DNA from: a virus
Strand: one strand, 5' to 3'
DNA length: 28,302 bases
Virus record (IMG/VR): IMGVR_UViG_3300021365_000078
Location: 1-28,302 of that record
Part shown: piece by piece, positions 5,444 through 13,654 of the stretch
Numbering within the stretch: the stretch's first letter is position 1
Layout of the letters: each line of letters opens with the position of its first letter
Made by a program: the position numbers and the translations under genes
Notes under the pieces: generated by a model
What the model was told of the DNA's origin: nothing
What the model saw: the letters and a program-made list of their open reading frames with translations, nothing else
Databases searched by the model: none

Positions 5444-5743
5444 ATGATTAGATTATATAGACTCACCACAGGTGAGGATATGATTGGTACACCAATCACT
5501 GAAAACGAAAACGATACTTATCAAGGAATTAAAAAACCTTTTGTATTGATTCCAATGCAAGGTCAACCTGGTAAACCAATGCAAATAGGATTTCATCCAT
5601 ACATACCATATACAAAAGATGAAGTTGTTAATGTTAAAAAGGCAAATATAGTAGCTGAAACAACACCAGATGATAATATGGTAGCAGCTTATCAACAAAA
5701 TACTGGTCAGTTAGTTACACCTAAAAGTAAAATTATCACATAG
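5444..5743 (+). CDS. Small beta-rich protein, possibly Sm-like, 99 aa
   Basis: The protein starts M-I-R-L-Y-R-L-T-T-G-E-D-M-I-G, a pattern also seen in uncharacterised T4-like cyanophage proteins. It continues with short beta-type segments (I-K-K-P-F-V-L-I-P-M, K-P-M-Q-I-G-F-H-P-Y-I-P-Y) and a polar tail. The opening resembles Sm/Hfq-like folds, in which a 'K-L-x-x-G-x-x-V-x-G' strand pair starts the barrel. That comparison is mine and unproven. An AGGAG site lies 8 nt before the ATG. Its place between regA and gp43 suggests an RNA- or replication-linked role. Confidence 0.75.
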   Translation: MIRLYRLTTGEDMIGTPITENENDTYQGIKKPFVLIPMQGQPGKPMQIGFHPYIPYTKDEVVNVKKANIVAETTPDDNMVAAYQQNTGQLVTPKSKIIT

Positions 5744-5772
5744 TTGACTTTTCTAAGTCTTTGTGTTATAAT
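5744..5772 (+). promoter_or_regulatory. Extended -10 sigma70 promoter for gp43
   Basis: TTGACT (5744-5749), a 17-bp spacer, and TATAAT (5767-5772) with a TGT extended -10. It starts within the stop codon region of the preceding gene. The predicted +1 is 5778-5779, on the gp43 ATG itself, so the polymerase mRNA from this promoter would be leaderless. Confidence 0.85.
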
Positions 5773-5777
5773 ATTAT

Positions 5778-8279
5778 ATGAATTTAGCGAGCACCTTTTA
5801 TACAAACGTAGTTGAGCATAGAGGTAAATTACTTATCCGAGGTGTCGCTGACGGTCAATCGTATTTGAGTCGTATTAACTATAGTCCTAAACTATATTTA
5901 CCCACAAAAGAACAATCTCAATTTAAAACACTAGATAACATAAATCTTAAGCCTAAAAGATTTGATTCTATTTCAAAGGCAAAACATTTTTATAGTGAAT
6001 ATAATGGCATGCCTGAATATAAAATCTATGGCATGAATAGATATAACTATCAGTATATCGCTGACGAATACAGGGGTGATATGAAATGGAATAAAAATTA
6101 CATAAAGATATTCACACTTGATATTGAAACCGAGTGTGAGAACGGCTTTCCAGATCCGGATACTGCAAAAGAGACTATTATTTGTATTACTGTAAAAAAT
6201 CATAGTAATAAACAAATTATAACATGGGGTACTGGCGACTTTACTACTAAACAATCCAACTCAACATATATTAAATGTCAAAATGAAAAACACTTATTAT
6301 TAGAGTTTTTAAAATTTTGGTGTAAAAATCATCCTGATATAGTTACTGGTTGGAATGTAAAATTTTTTGACATACCATATCTTATGAATCGAATGAGATA
6401 TATGTTTGATAATGATACAATTAATAAAATGTCACCGTGGAATTATGTCAACGCAGATAGAATACAAGTTGGGAATAAAAACAATCAGATATGGAATATA
6501 CTAGGTGTTTCTATCTTAGATTATTTTGATTTATATAAAAAATTTACTTATGTTAGACAAGAAAGTTATAAACTTGATTACATTGCTAAAGTAGAATTGG
6601 GTCAACAAAAATTAGAAAATCCTTATGAAACGTTTAAAGATTTTTATACGAAAGACTATCAGAGATTTGTAGAATATAATATACAAGATGTTGAATTGGT
6701 TGATAGGTTAGAAGATAAAATGCGATTGATTGAATTGTGTTTAACTATGGCATATGACTATAAAGTAAATTATACAGATGTATATTCACAAGTAAGATGT
6801 TGGGATACACTGATTTATAATCATCTACTTAAAAAGAATATTATTATACCACCCAAAGAAGACCATGAAAAGGATACACAATATGAAGGTGCGTATGTAA
6901 AAGACCCACAACTAGGACTACATGAATGGATCGTATCGTTTGATTTAAACAGCTTGTATCCACATTTGATTATGCAATATAATATAAGTCCTGAAACATT
7001 TGTTGGTGTTGAATCGCAAACAGTAGGTGTTGAAAACTATTTAAATGAAAAATTTAATCTTACTTGGGCCCAGAAAAAAAATGTAACTATTGCACCTAAT
7101 GGTGCTATGTTTAAAAAAGACAAACAAGGTTTTCTTGCTGAGTTGATGGAGAAAATGTATAGTGATCGTGTAGTATTTAAGAAGAAAGCGATTCAAGCTA
7201 AAAAAGAATTTGAAAAAACAAAAGATCCAATCTATGAAAATGAAATTGCTCGATGTCATAATATTCAGATGGCAAAAAAGATTTCACTTAACTCTGCCTA
7301 CGGTGCAATTGGCAATCAATACTTTAGATACTTTGATGTTAAACAGGCAGAGGCAATAACACTAGGTGGTCAGTTGTCTATTCGTTGGGTTGAAAGAGAT
7401 GTAAATAAATTTATGAATAAAACTCTAAGTACAACCAATGTAAATTATGTTGTTGCTTCTGATACAGATTCAATCTATTTAAGGCTTAGTCAGTTAGTCG
7501 AAAAGGTATGTAAAGATAAAACGGATAAACAGATTGTAGGTTTTTTAAATAAAGTATCCGAGCAAAAGATACAAAAAGTTATTGATAATAGTTTTGAAAA
7601 TCTTGCTAAATATGTAAATGCATATGATCAGAAAATGATTATGAAACGAGAAGCAATTGCTAACAAGGGTATATGGATTGCTAAAAAAAGATACATGATG
7701 AATGTATTTGATGAAGAAGGTGTCGTTTATGATACACCTAAACTGAAAATTATGGGTGTTGAAGCTGTCAAGTCTTCTACACCTGAAGTGTGTAGAAGTA
7801 AGATTAAACAAGCTATTCGTCTTATTATGAATGATAATGAGGATACAGTTGTAAAATTTGTAAATAGTTTTAAAGACGTATTTAATACATTATCGCCTGA
7901 AGAAATTGCGTTTCCTAGATCATGCAATAACCTTAGTAAATATACTAACTCGTCAAGTATGTACAACAAAGGAACTCCTATACATGTAAAAGGTGCTTTG
8001 ATATATAATCACTTTATACATAAAAACAAACTTGAAAGAAAATATCCATTAATTAAAGAAGGTGATAAGATTAAATTCCTAATGTTAAAACAACCCAATA
8101 CGGTTAAAGATACTGTTATTTCTTTTTCTACAAAGATACCATATGAATTTGATTTACATAAGTATATTGATTACGATATGCAATTTCAAAAGTCTTTTAC
8201 TGATCCACTAAAATTTATATTAGATTCAATTGGATGGAAACTTGAACGAGAGGCCACACTTGAAAGTTTCTTTGAATGA
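5778..8279 (+). CDS. 43: Family B DNA polymerase, T4 gp43-like
   Basis: This 833-aa polymerase has all expected motifs in order. Exo I is D-I-E-T (115-118), Exo II is G-W-N-V-K-F-F-D-I-P-Y-L (191-202) and Exo III is Y-N-I-Q-D-V-E-L-V (300-308). Pol motif A is D-L-N-S-L-Y-P (389-395), motif B is K-I-S-L-N-S-A-Y-G (501-509) and motif C is D-T-D-S (562-565). The K-K-R-Y DNA-contact motif follows. The C-terminal L-E-S-F-F-E resembles the clamp-binding tail of T4 gp43. Both exonuclease and polymerase acidic residues are present, so it should be active with proofreading. It is shorter than T4 gp43 (898 aa) and uninterrupted by introns. There is no Shine-Dalgarno, and its promoter places +1 at the start codon. 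Confidence 0.97.
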   Translation: MNLASTFYTNVVEHRGKLLIRGVADGQSYLSRINYSPKLYLPTKEQSQFKTLDNINLKPKRFDSISKAKHFYSEYNGMPEYKIYGMNRYNYQYIADEYRGDMKWNKNYIKIFTLDIETECENGFPDPDTAKETIICITVKNHSNKQIITWGTGDFTTKQSNSTYIKCQNEKHLLLEFLKFWCKNHPDIVTGWNVKFFDIPYLMNRMRYMFDNDTINKMSPWNYVNADRIQVGNKNNQIWNILGVSILDYFDLYKKFTYVRQESYKLDYIAKVELGQQKLENPYETFKDFYTKDYQRFVEYNIQDVELVDRLEDKMRLIELCLTMAYDYKVNYTDVYSQVRCWDTLIYNHLLKKNIIIPPKEDHEKDTQYEGAYVKDPQLGLHEWIVSFDLNSLYPHLIMQYNISPETFVGVESQTVGVENYLNEKFNLTWAQKKNVTIAPNGAMFKKDKQGFLAELMEKMYSDRVVFKKKAIQAKKEFEKTKDPIYENEIARCHNIQMAKKISLNSAYGAIGNQYFRYFDVKQAEAITLGGQLSIRWVERDVNKFMNKTLSTTNVNYVVASDTDSIYLRLSQLVEKVCKDKTDKQIVGFLNKVSEQKIQKVIDNSFENLAKYVNAYDQKMIMKREAIANKGIWIAKKRYMMNVFDEEGVVYDTPKLKIMGVEAVKSSTPEVCRSKIKQAIRLIMNDNEDTVVKFVNSFKDVFNTLSPEEIAFPRSCNNLSKYTNSSSMYNKGTPIHVKGALIYNHFIHKNKLERKYPLIKEGDKIKFLMLKQPNTVKDTVISFSTKIPYEFDLHKYIDYDMQFQKSFTDPLKFILDSIGWKLEREATLESFFE

Positions 8280-8419
8280 TAGATTTTTTTCTAGTTATGG
8301 TCATGGCACATTGGGGCTATGCTACAGGAGGTATTTTAGCAATTAAAACAGACTGGAGTATACCTAGATTTTTAATTACAATATTATTATTATGGACATT
8401 GACAAAAAGTATAATGTGA
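8276..8419 (+). CDS. Small hydrophobic protein, 47 aa
   Basis: This ORF starts as ATGA over the gp43 stop and ends 28 nt inside the methyltransferase gene. It encodes 47 residues with two hydrophobic stretches (residues 3-24 and 32-41) joined by K-T-D-W-S-I-P-R. The ATGA coupling and the lack of any other use for the 112-nt gap support it; the overlap with the next gene and its small size leave doubt. Confidence 0.45.
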   Translation: MIDFFLVMVMAHWGYATGGILAIKTDWSIPRFLITILLLWTLTKSIM

Positions 8420-8931
8420 TATATGCTGATCCACCGTGGTCATTTAAGACATATTCAGACAAGGGTAAAGATAGAAGTCCTGAAAAACATTATAGCGTTA
8501 TGAATTTTAAAGATATATGTAATATGAATGTGAGTAGCATATCAAATGATAATTCGGTTTTATTGATGTGGGTTATAGATCCTTTGTTAGACAAAGCCTT
8601 TGAGGTTATAAATGCATGGGGATTTAAGTATAAAACTGTAGCTTTTACTTGGGCAAAAACTAATAAAACAAAACCAGGATTCTTTACAGGTTTAGGATAT
8701 TGGACAAGAGGTAATCCCGAAATGTGCTTATTGGCAACAAAAGGTAAACCTAAAAGAATTAGTAAATCAGTACCACAATTAGTTGTAGAACAACGTAGAG
8801 AACATAGTAGAAAACCTGATATAATGTATAATCATATTGAGAACTTATTAGAAGGACCTTATATAGAACTCTTTGCTAGAACACAAAGAGTTGGCTGGGA
8901 TAGTTGGGGAAATCAAACAGATAAATTTTAG
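8392..8931 (+). CDS. MT-A70 family adenine-N6 methyltransferase
   Basis: The 179-aa protein has the MT-A70 layout: Y-N-V-I-Y-A-D-P-P-W-S-F at residues 7-18 with catalytic D-P-P-W (13-16), then L-L-M-W-V, W-G-F-K-Y-K-T-V-A-F-T-W and a G-N-P-E-M-C-L-L-A-T-K-G block. The C-terminal segment has I-E-L-F-A-R and G-W-D-S-W-G-N. Phage members usually methylate adenine in short DNA sites, giving protection from host nucleases or altering expression; target specificity cannot be read from sequence. There is no adjacent restriction endonuclease, so it is an orphan enzyme. The start has no clear ribosome site and may be coupled to the preceding small ORF. Confidence 0.88.
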   Translation: MDIDKKYNVIYADPPWSFKTYSDKGKDRSPEKHYSVMNFKDICNMNVSSISNDNSVLLMWVIDPLLDKAFEVINAWGFKYKTVAFTWAKTNKTKPGFFTGLGYWTRGNPEMCLLATKGKPKRISKSVPQLVVEQRREHSRKPDIMYNHIENLLEGPYIELFARTQRVGWDSWGNQTDKF

Positions 8932-8932
8932 T

Positions 8933-9016
8933 ATGGAATTGACTTTATCAATATTTTATGTTATACTTATATATTCTTTTATAATATGGTTATTAATAAG
9001 GTGGAATAATGAGTGA
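8933..9016 (+). CDS. Single-span membrane micro-ORF, 27 aa
   Basis: It begins 1 nt after the methyltransferase stop and ends 8 nt inside the next gene. The peptide has one uninterrupted hydrophobic stretch of about 18 residues (5-22), followed by R-W-N-N-E. The same DNA also carries the 8939-8967 promoter, so the ORF could be fortuitous. There is no ribosome site of its own; translational coupling would be needed. Confidence 0.3.
   Translation: MELTLSIFYVILIYSFIIWLLIRWNNE
8939..8967 (+). promoter_or_regulatory. Extended -10 sigma70 promoter for the second methyltransferase
   Basis: TTGACT (8939-8944), a 17-bp spacer and TATACT (8962-8967) with a TGT extended -10. The predicted start near 8974 gives a leader of about 35 nt before the ATG at 9009, with a GGTGG near 9000. 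Confidence 0.75.
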
Positions 9017-10265
9017 TTATTTGAATAAGTACAATGGCAAATTGCCTATAATGGATCAACAAACGTTTGAACGTGTAACAAACGATATAGGCAAAGAACA
9101 GTTTAGATTAGATTTAGCAGATTATATTGCTAAACATAGACCTATCTTTCCTTTAAAACAAATATCTTATGAAGTAATGCGACAAGCATTTAAAAGTCTA
9201 CAAAAACAAGATGTATGGCAATATGTAAAACCATTAGAACAATTAGAGAAAAATGTAAAAGAAAAATATGACGATTACAAATATAATTTTAAAGAACATG
9301 GTTTAGGGATTATAGATGCGCCGTCCATTTACAATGACGTATCAAATTATTTTCATCAATATTTAAGATTGAATTGTAGTAGTTTTGGTTTTAAAGCTCC
9401 GTTGGATGTGTGGAAAAATGGTACAGCAAAAGATATATGGCGTTGCCTTGGTCCTATTTGGCGAGGAATTAATAACATGAAACCTGTAATGGTAGATGGC
9501 AAAGAAGAACTACGGGGTGGTAGATTAGATGATAAGAGTTACATGTCAGCATTTAGATTAGGTACGTATATCGCAACACAATTTAAACCAAATGTAGCAA
9601 AGACAATCTATCAGATGACAAATGCCAAAAGAGTATTAGATACATCATGTGGTTGGGGTGATAGACTTGCAGGTTTTTTTGCTAGTGATGCTGAAGAATA
9701 TATCGGTTGTGATCCTAATCCTAATACATACAAACAATATTTAAAACAAGTTGAAACATATAACAGTTTCTTATCTAAACCTAAAAAAGTAACTATCTAT
9801 AATTGTGGCGCTGAAGACTTACCATGGGATAAAATAGATGATATAGATTGTGCATTTACAAGTCCACCATACTTTTCTACTGAAAGATATAATGAGGGTG
9901 GTGAGAAAGAAGAAAATCAATCATGGTTTAAGTTTGATGAATATTCTAAATGGCGTGATGATTTCTATCTGCCTGTCGCAAAAAAGAGTTTTGAAAGATC
10001 AAAACATATGTTTGTTAATATAATGGATCCTAATATAAAAGGTAAAAGATATTATTCAAGTGATGAATTAGTTGATAGTTTAAAAGAACATTTTGTAGGA
10101 CAAATAGGAATGAGAATAATGCAAAGGCCTAAATCAGATAAACTATTTGAAAGTGAAGAAGAAAAGGCTGAGTTTATGAATAGAATATATATTGAAAATG
10201 TTTGGTGCTTTTCAAAAGAAAGATTAGATTACTTTAGACACAGTAGAAAGGCAACTTTGTTTTAA
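9009..10265 (+). CDS. SAM-dependent DNA methyltransferase with S-P-P-Y motif
   Basis: The 418-aa protein has a Rossmann-type methyltransferase domain in its second half. Motif I is V-L-D-T-S-C-G-W-G-D-R-L (209-220), followed by Y-I-G-C-D-P-N (231-237) and the catalytic T-S-P-P-Y-F (284-289). S-P-P-Y is typical of N4-cytosine and some N6-adenine DNA methylases. The 200-residue N-terminal region, with many aromatic and basic residues, has no motif I recognise and may be the target-recognition domain. It follows the MT-A70 gene, so this phage carries two methyltransferases in tandem with no restriction partner. The base modified and the site are unknown; an RNA substrate cannot be excluded. Confidence 0.82.
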   Translation: MSDYLNKYNGKLPIMDQQTFERVTNDIGKEQFRLDLADYIAKHRPIFPLKQISYEVMRQAFKSLQKQDVWQYVKPLEQLEKNVKEKYDDYKYNFKEHGLGIIDAPSIYNDVSNYFHQYLRLNCSSFGFKAPLDVWKNGTAKDIWRCLGPIWRGINNMKPVMVDGKEELRGGRLDDKSYMSAFRLGTYIATQFKPNVAKTIYQMTNAKRVLDTSCGWGDRLAGFFASDAEEYIGCDPNPNTYKQYLKQVETYNSFLSKPKKVTIYNCGAEDLPWDKIDDIDCAFTSPPYFSTERYNEGGEKEENQSWFKFDEYSKWRDDFYLPVAKKSFERSKHMFVNIMDPNIKGKRYYSSDELVDSLKEHFVGQIGMRIMQRPKSDKLFESEEEKAEFMNRIYIENVWCFSKERLDYFRHSRKATLF

Positions 10266-10345
10266 TGTCGGTAGTAGATGTAGCAATAACAAACTTGTGT
10301 AATGCAAGATGTCCTCAATGTCAAAGATACTGTAAGGTTAAATAA
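10265..10345 (+). pseudogene. Radical-SAM-like N-terminal stub, 26 codons
   Basis: The ORF starts as TAATG over the methyltransferase stop. Its 26 codons encode V-D-V-A-I-T-N-L-C-N-A-R-C-P-Q-C, which is the strand plus C-x3-C-x2-C cluster that opens radical SAM enzymes (Cys12, Cys16, Cys19), with a fourth Cys at 23. It then stops at TAA. No continuation of a radical SAM barrel is seen in any frame of the next gene. It could be the remnant of a deleted enzyme or a functional metal-binding micropeptide. Confidence 0.5.
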
Positions 10346-10350
10346 TAAAT

Positions 10351-10695
10351 ATGAATATGGCTATTACAAAACAATCATATGCAGATTTAAAAGAATATTG
10401 GGACCACCAAAGACTATTAGAATATAATAGAGAGAGATTACAAAATTCATTAAAACCAATGTCTGGTAAATTTTTTGATAATGATGGTCAAATGACAAAC
10501 GATCAAATGTTTGATCACGTATGGAAAGATATTACAACCGAAGATTTAGAAGAACCAAAAGAACATTGGATACCTAAAAATGAAAAATATAGATTCGAGT
10601 GGGAAGGTGAACCTATAAAAAATAAAGAGGATAAAAAAGTTGTATTAAGAGCAAAACCAGGACAAACTGTAAAAGGTAATGTATTTGACGCTTGA
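10351..10695 (+). CDS. Hypothetical protein, 114 aa
   Basis: A hydrophilic protein of mixed charge with a helical N-terminal region (Y-A-D-L-K-E-Y-W-D-H-Q-R-L-L-E-Y-N-R). The middle has D-N-D-G-Q-M-T-N-D-Q-M-F-D-H-V-W-K, and the C-terminal part is charged and aromatic. Either ATG at 10351 or at 10357 could start it, as neither has a good ribosome site. Its 3' end overlaps the next promoter's -35. The D-N-D-G segment resembles a calcium-binding loop only superficially. Function unknown. Confidence 0.65.
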   Translation: MNMAITKQSYADLKEYWDHQRLLEYNRERLQNSLKPMSGKFFDNDGQMTNDQMFDHVWKDITTEDLEEPKEHWIPKNEKYRFEWEGEPIKNKEDKKVVLRAKPGQTVKGNVFDA

Positions 10696-10720
10696 CAAAG
10701 TTGAATAATTTTGATATAAT
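10692..10720 (+). promoter_or_regulatory. Consensus extended -10 sigma70 promoter for the uvsX unit
   Basis: TTGACA (10692-10697), a 17-bp spacer and TGA-TATAAT (TATAAT 10715-10720). Both boxes are perfect consensus. The predicted start near 10727 gives a leader of about 27 nt with AAGGAA before the ATG at 10754. Confidence 0.92.
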
Positions 10721-10753
10721 AAGACATAAAAATTGATAAGGAAATAATACAAA

Positions 10754-10957
10754 ATGACAGATGATAAATCAGTAGATAAATCTTTTGAGAATGAAGCACC
10801 AGCACCATCACCTATGGTACAAATATCTTTAAAAGAATATGATAAATTAAGAGAAAAACAACATTACATTACTGATAAAGATTTAATTGCTTGTATAGAC
10901 AAGATAGAAGAATTAGTTAGAGCAGTAAGAAAACATATAGTTAGAACAGATATATAA
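10754..10957 (+). CDS. Small acidic/helical protein, 67 aa
   Basis: The N-terminal 22 residues are polar, with A-P-A-P-S-P. The rest is predicted helical: Q-I-S-L-K-E-Y-D-K-L-R-E-K-Q followed by D-L-I-A-C-I-D-K-I-E-E-L-V-R-A-V-R-K-H. The amphipathic pattern suggests a short coiled coil or a partner-binding helix. It is the first gene after a strong promoter and lies 13 nt upstream of uvsX, so it is probably expressed with recombination genes. No family is recognised. Confidence 0.7.
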   Translation: MTDDKSVDKSFENEAPAPSPMVQISLKEYDKLREKQHYITDKDLIACIDKIEELVRAVRKHIVRTDI

Positions 10958-10970
10958 AGGAGACAATTGA

Positions 10971-11990
10971 ATGAGTGATTTTTTAAAAGATATAATCAAA
11001 GAAACAGGTAATGAATATGCAACACTAGTGAGTGAAGGTGTAGAAGCTGGTGATGTTGATTCCTTTATTGATACAGGTTCCCTTGCCTTCAATGCTTTAC
11101 TATCAGGATCAATCTATGGTGGTATGCCATCAAATAAGATTACAGCAATTGCAGGTGAAGCTGCAACAGGTAAAACTTTCTTTGCATTAGGAATAGTAAA
11201 AGCATTTTTAGAAAAAAACAAAGACGCAGGTGTGATTTACTTTGAATCAGAAAGTGCGTTAACAAAAGATTTAGTTGAAAGTCGTGGTATAGACAGTAGC
11301 AGAATGGTTATTGTACCAGTTGCCACAGTACAAGAGTTTAGACATCAATCAATTAAAGTGATTGACAAATATATAGAACAAAACGAAAAGACTAGAAAAC
11401 CTTTAATGTTTGTATTAGATAGTTTAGGAATGTTATCTACTACAAAAGAGATGGAAGATACTGCCGAAGGTAAAGAAACTAGAGATATGACTAGATCGCA
11501 GATTGTAAAAGCTGCATTTAGAGTATTGACTTTAAAACTTGGCAAAGCAAAAGTACCTATGATTATGACCAATCATACATATGATGTAATTGGTTCTATG
11601 TTTCCTCAAAAGGAGATGGGTGGTGGTTCAGGCCTTAAATACGCTGCAAGTAATATCGTGTATCTATCTAAACGTAAAGAGAAAGATGGCAAAGAAGTCA
11701 TTGGTAATATTATTCATTGTAAGAATTACAAGTCAAGGTTGACAAAAGAAAATGCTTTAATTGATGTAAGATTAACATATAAAGATGGCCTTGATAAGTA
11801 TTATGGGTTATTAGAACTCGCTATCAAACACAATATATTTAAATCTGTCTCTACAAGAATAGAACTGCCTGACGGATCAAAACAATATGCTAAAACAATT
11901 AATAATGAACCTGATAAATTCTTTACTAAAGATGTTCTCGCTCAAATTGACGAAGCAGCCAAAAAAGAATTCCTCTATGGGGCAGAATAA
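10971..11990 (+). CDS. uvsX: RecA-like recombinase UvsX
   Basis: The 339-aa protein has the RecA core. Walker A is G-E-A-A-T-G-K-T (62-69), a conserved Y-F-E-S-E-S-A is at about 90-96, Walker B is L-M-F-V-L-D-S (145-151), and a N-H-T-Y segment and [10 protein letters not shown] (L2-like region) follow. The order uvsX-small gene-gp41 is that of T4, which identifies it as UvsX rather than host RecA. It forms presynaptic filaments on ssDNA for strand exchange and recombination-dependent replication. It is shorter than T4 UvsX (391 aa), as in marine relatives. An AAGGAG ribosome site precedes the ATG. Confidence 0.93.
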   Translation: MSDFLKDIIKETGNEYATLVSEGVEAGDVDSFIDTGSLAFNALLSGSIYGGMPSNKITAIAGEAATGKTFFALGIVKAFLEKNKDAGVIYFESESALTKDLVESRGIDSSRMVIVPVATVQEFRHQSIKVIDKYIEQNEKTRKPLMFVLDSLGMLSTTKEMEDTAEGKETRDMTRSQIVKAAFRVLTLKLGKAKVPMIMTNHTYDVIGSMFPQKEMGGGSGLKYAASNIVYLSKRKEKDGKEVIGNIIHCKNYKSRLTKENALIDVRLTYKDGLDKYYGLLELAIKHNIFKSVSTRIELPDGSKQYAKTINNEPDKFFTKDVLAQIDEAAKKEFLYGAE

Positions 11991-12267
11991 AAAAAAATAT
12001 GTTTTTGCTCAAAGAGATGCAGATGATTTTAGCTGCATTAAGTTGACAAATGAACCATATTCTGATATAATCTATTCATATACAAATGTTAAATTTGCTT
12101 CTGAACAAAATTCTGAAGGAAGATTACCATTAAAATTTACTTATGATATTAAAAAAAACCCTAATGACGTTGATGTACAAAGTGAAGAATTTAGACAGTA
12201 CATTGGTGATATATTAATAGATGTAATAGAGGAACAATTAGAAAATGGCACCATCAACTTTAAATGA
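11977..12267 (+). CDS. Hypothetical protein between uvsX and gp41, 96 aa
   Basis: I chose the ATG at 11977, which overlaps the uvsX end by 14 nt, over an in-frame ATG further upstream that would lie deep inside uvsX. The product begins [16 protein letters not shown]. Its beta-type middle includes P-L-K-F-T-Y-D-I, and it ends in an acidic helix [17 protein letters not shown]. It occupies the slot of T4 gene 40, but I see no sequence resemblance to gp40. A sigma70 promoter lies inside its coding sequence. Confidence 0.7.
   Translation: MGQNKKKYVFAQRDADDFSCIKLTNEPYSDIIYSYTNVKFASEQNSEGRLPLKFTYDIKKNPNDVDVQSEEFRQYIGDILIDVIEEQLENGTINFK
12043..12071 (+). promoter_or_regulatory. Internal extended -10 sigma70 promoter upstream of gp41
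   Basis: TTGACA (12043-12048), a 17-bp spacer and TGA-TATAAT (TATAAT 12066-12071), all inside the 11977-12267 coding region. Predicted start near 12078, about 167 nt before gp41. It matches the other promoters in spacer and extended -10, which argues against chance. Confidence 0.75.
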
Positions 12268-13654
12268 AAAATTTGAAATAACAATCTTAACTAATCTTCT
12301 TCACAATGAAGAATTTGCCCGTAAAGTTGTACCTTTTTTAAAAGAAGAATTTTTTAAAGATAGAGTGGAAATAACTATCTTTAAACAGATAAATACCTTT
12401 ATAGAAAAATATAATAATCTTCCTACAAAAGAAGCCTTAATAATTGAGTTATCAAATCTAAAAAATATTACCGAGGAAGAATTTAAACAATCAAAAGAAG
12501 TTTTGAATACATTAAATAATGAGTCTAATATAGATCAACAGTGGCTGTTAGATACAACTGAAAAGTTTTGTAAAGAACGTGCTGTATATAATGCTGTACT
12601 AAAAGGAATACAAATTATAGATGGCAAAGATAAACGACATACTCCGGAGGCGATACCGAGCATTCTTAGTGAAGCTCTTGCTGTTAGTTTTGATTCTCAT
12701 ATTGGACATGATTATCTAAATCAAACGGATGATCGATTTGAATACTATCATAGAACTGAAGAACGACTAAAGTTTGATTTACAATATTTTAATCGTATAA
12801 CAAAAGGTGGTCTTCCACCTAAGACTTTAAATGTAGCACTTGCAGGTACAGGCGTTGGTAAATCTTTGTTTATGTGTCATATGGCTGCAGCTGCTATTAC
12901 ACAAGGTCGTAATGTTTTATATATTACTTTAGAGATGGCTGAAGAAAGAATTGCTGAAAGAATTGACGCTAATTTATTAGATGTAACTATTGATGAACTT
13001 TATGATATGCCTAAAAAATATTATGACGATAAGATCAATAAGATGCAAAATAAAGTTAATGGTCAATTAATCATAAAAGAATACCCCACTGCGTCTGCTC
13101 ATTCAGGACATTTTAAAGGTTTACTTGATGAACTATCATTAAAAAAATCATTTAAACCTGATATAGTATTCATTGACTACTTAAATATATGTACAAGTAG
13201 TCGTTTTAAAGGCGGTAATATATCATCTTACTTTTTAATTAAAGCAATTGCTGAAGAATTGAGGGGTCTTGCTGTACAATACAACGTTCCTATTGTGTCT
13301 GCTACTCAAACAACTAGAACTGGTTACATGTCAAGTGACGTAGGTTTAGAAGATACATCTGAAAGTTTTGGTCTTCCTGCAACTGCTGACTTTATGTTTG
13401 CTCTTATATCTAATGAAGAACTTGAGGAACTAAATCAAATTAAAGTTAAACAGTTAAAAAATCGTTACAATGATCCTGCTGTTAATCGTGCCTTTATTAT
13501 TGGTGTTGATAGAAGTAAGATGAGACTATATGATGTTGAACAATCAGCTCAACAGATAGTTGACAGTAACCAAGAGACAAAAGAAAAACTAGAAAGTCCA
13601 TCAGGACCTCAACCAACTGAAATTTATGATAAATTTTCAGGATTTAAAATATGA
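12245..13654 (+). CDS. 41: Replicative DNA helicase, T4 gp41-like (DnaB family)
   Basis: The 469-aa product has an N-terminal helical domain and a RecA-type motor domain. Walker A is G-T-G-V-G-K-S (201-207), Y-I-T-L-E-M-A-E-E-R lies at about 226-235 (the DnaB H1a-like block), Walker B is F-I-D-Y-L-N (309-314), and A-T-Q-T-T-R is the H3 region. Length is close to T4 gp41 (475 aa). The hexamer unwinds DNA 5'-3' at the fork and activates primase gp61, which is not in this window. The gene overlaps the previous one by 23 nt and the next one by ATGA. Confidence 0.94.
   Translation: MAPSTLNEKFEITILTNLLHNEEFARKVVPFLKEEFFKDRVEITIFKQINTFIEKYNNLPTKEALIIELSNLKNITEEEFKQSKEVLNTLNNESNIDQQWLLDTTEKFCKERAVYNAVLKGIQIIDGKDKRHTPEAIPSILSEALAVSFDSHIGHDYLNQTDDRFEYYHRTEERLKFDLQYFNRITKGGLPPKTLNVALAGTGVGKSLFMCHMAAAAITQGRNVLYITLEMAEERIAERIDANLLDVTIDELYDMPKKYYDDKINKMQNKVNGQLIIKEYPTASAHSGHFKGLLDELSLKKSFKPDIVFIDYLNICTSSRFKGGNISSYFLIKAIAEELRGLAVQYNVPIVSATQTTRTGYMSSDVGLEDTSESFGLPATADFMFALISNEELEELNQIKVKQLKNRYNDPAVNRAFIIGVDRSKMRLYDVEQSAQQIVDSNQETKEKLESPSGPQPTEIYDKFSGFKI

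Noticed and set aside
11887-11976. Upstream in-frame start for the gene between uvsX and gp41
   Set aside because: It would lie about 100 nt inside uvsX and add a low-complexity N-terminus; the ATG at 11977 gives a normal overlap.
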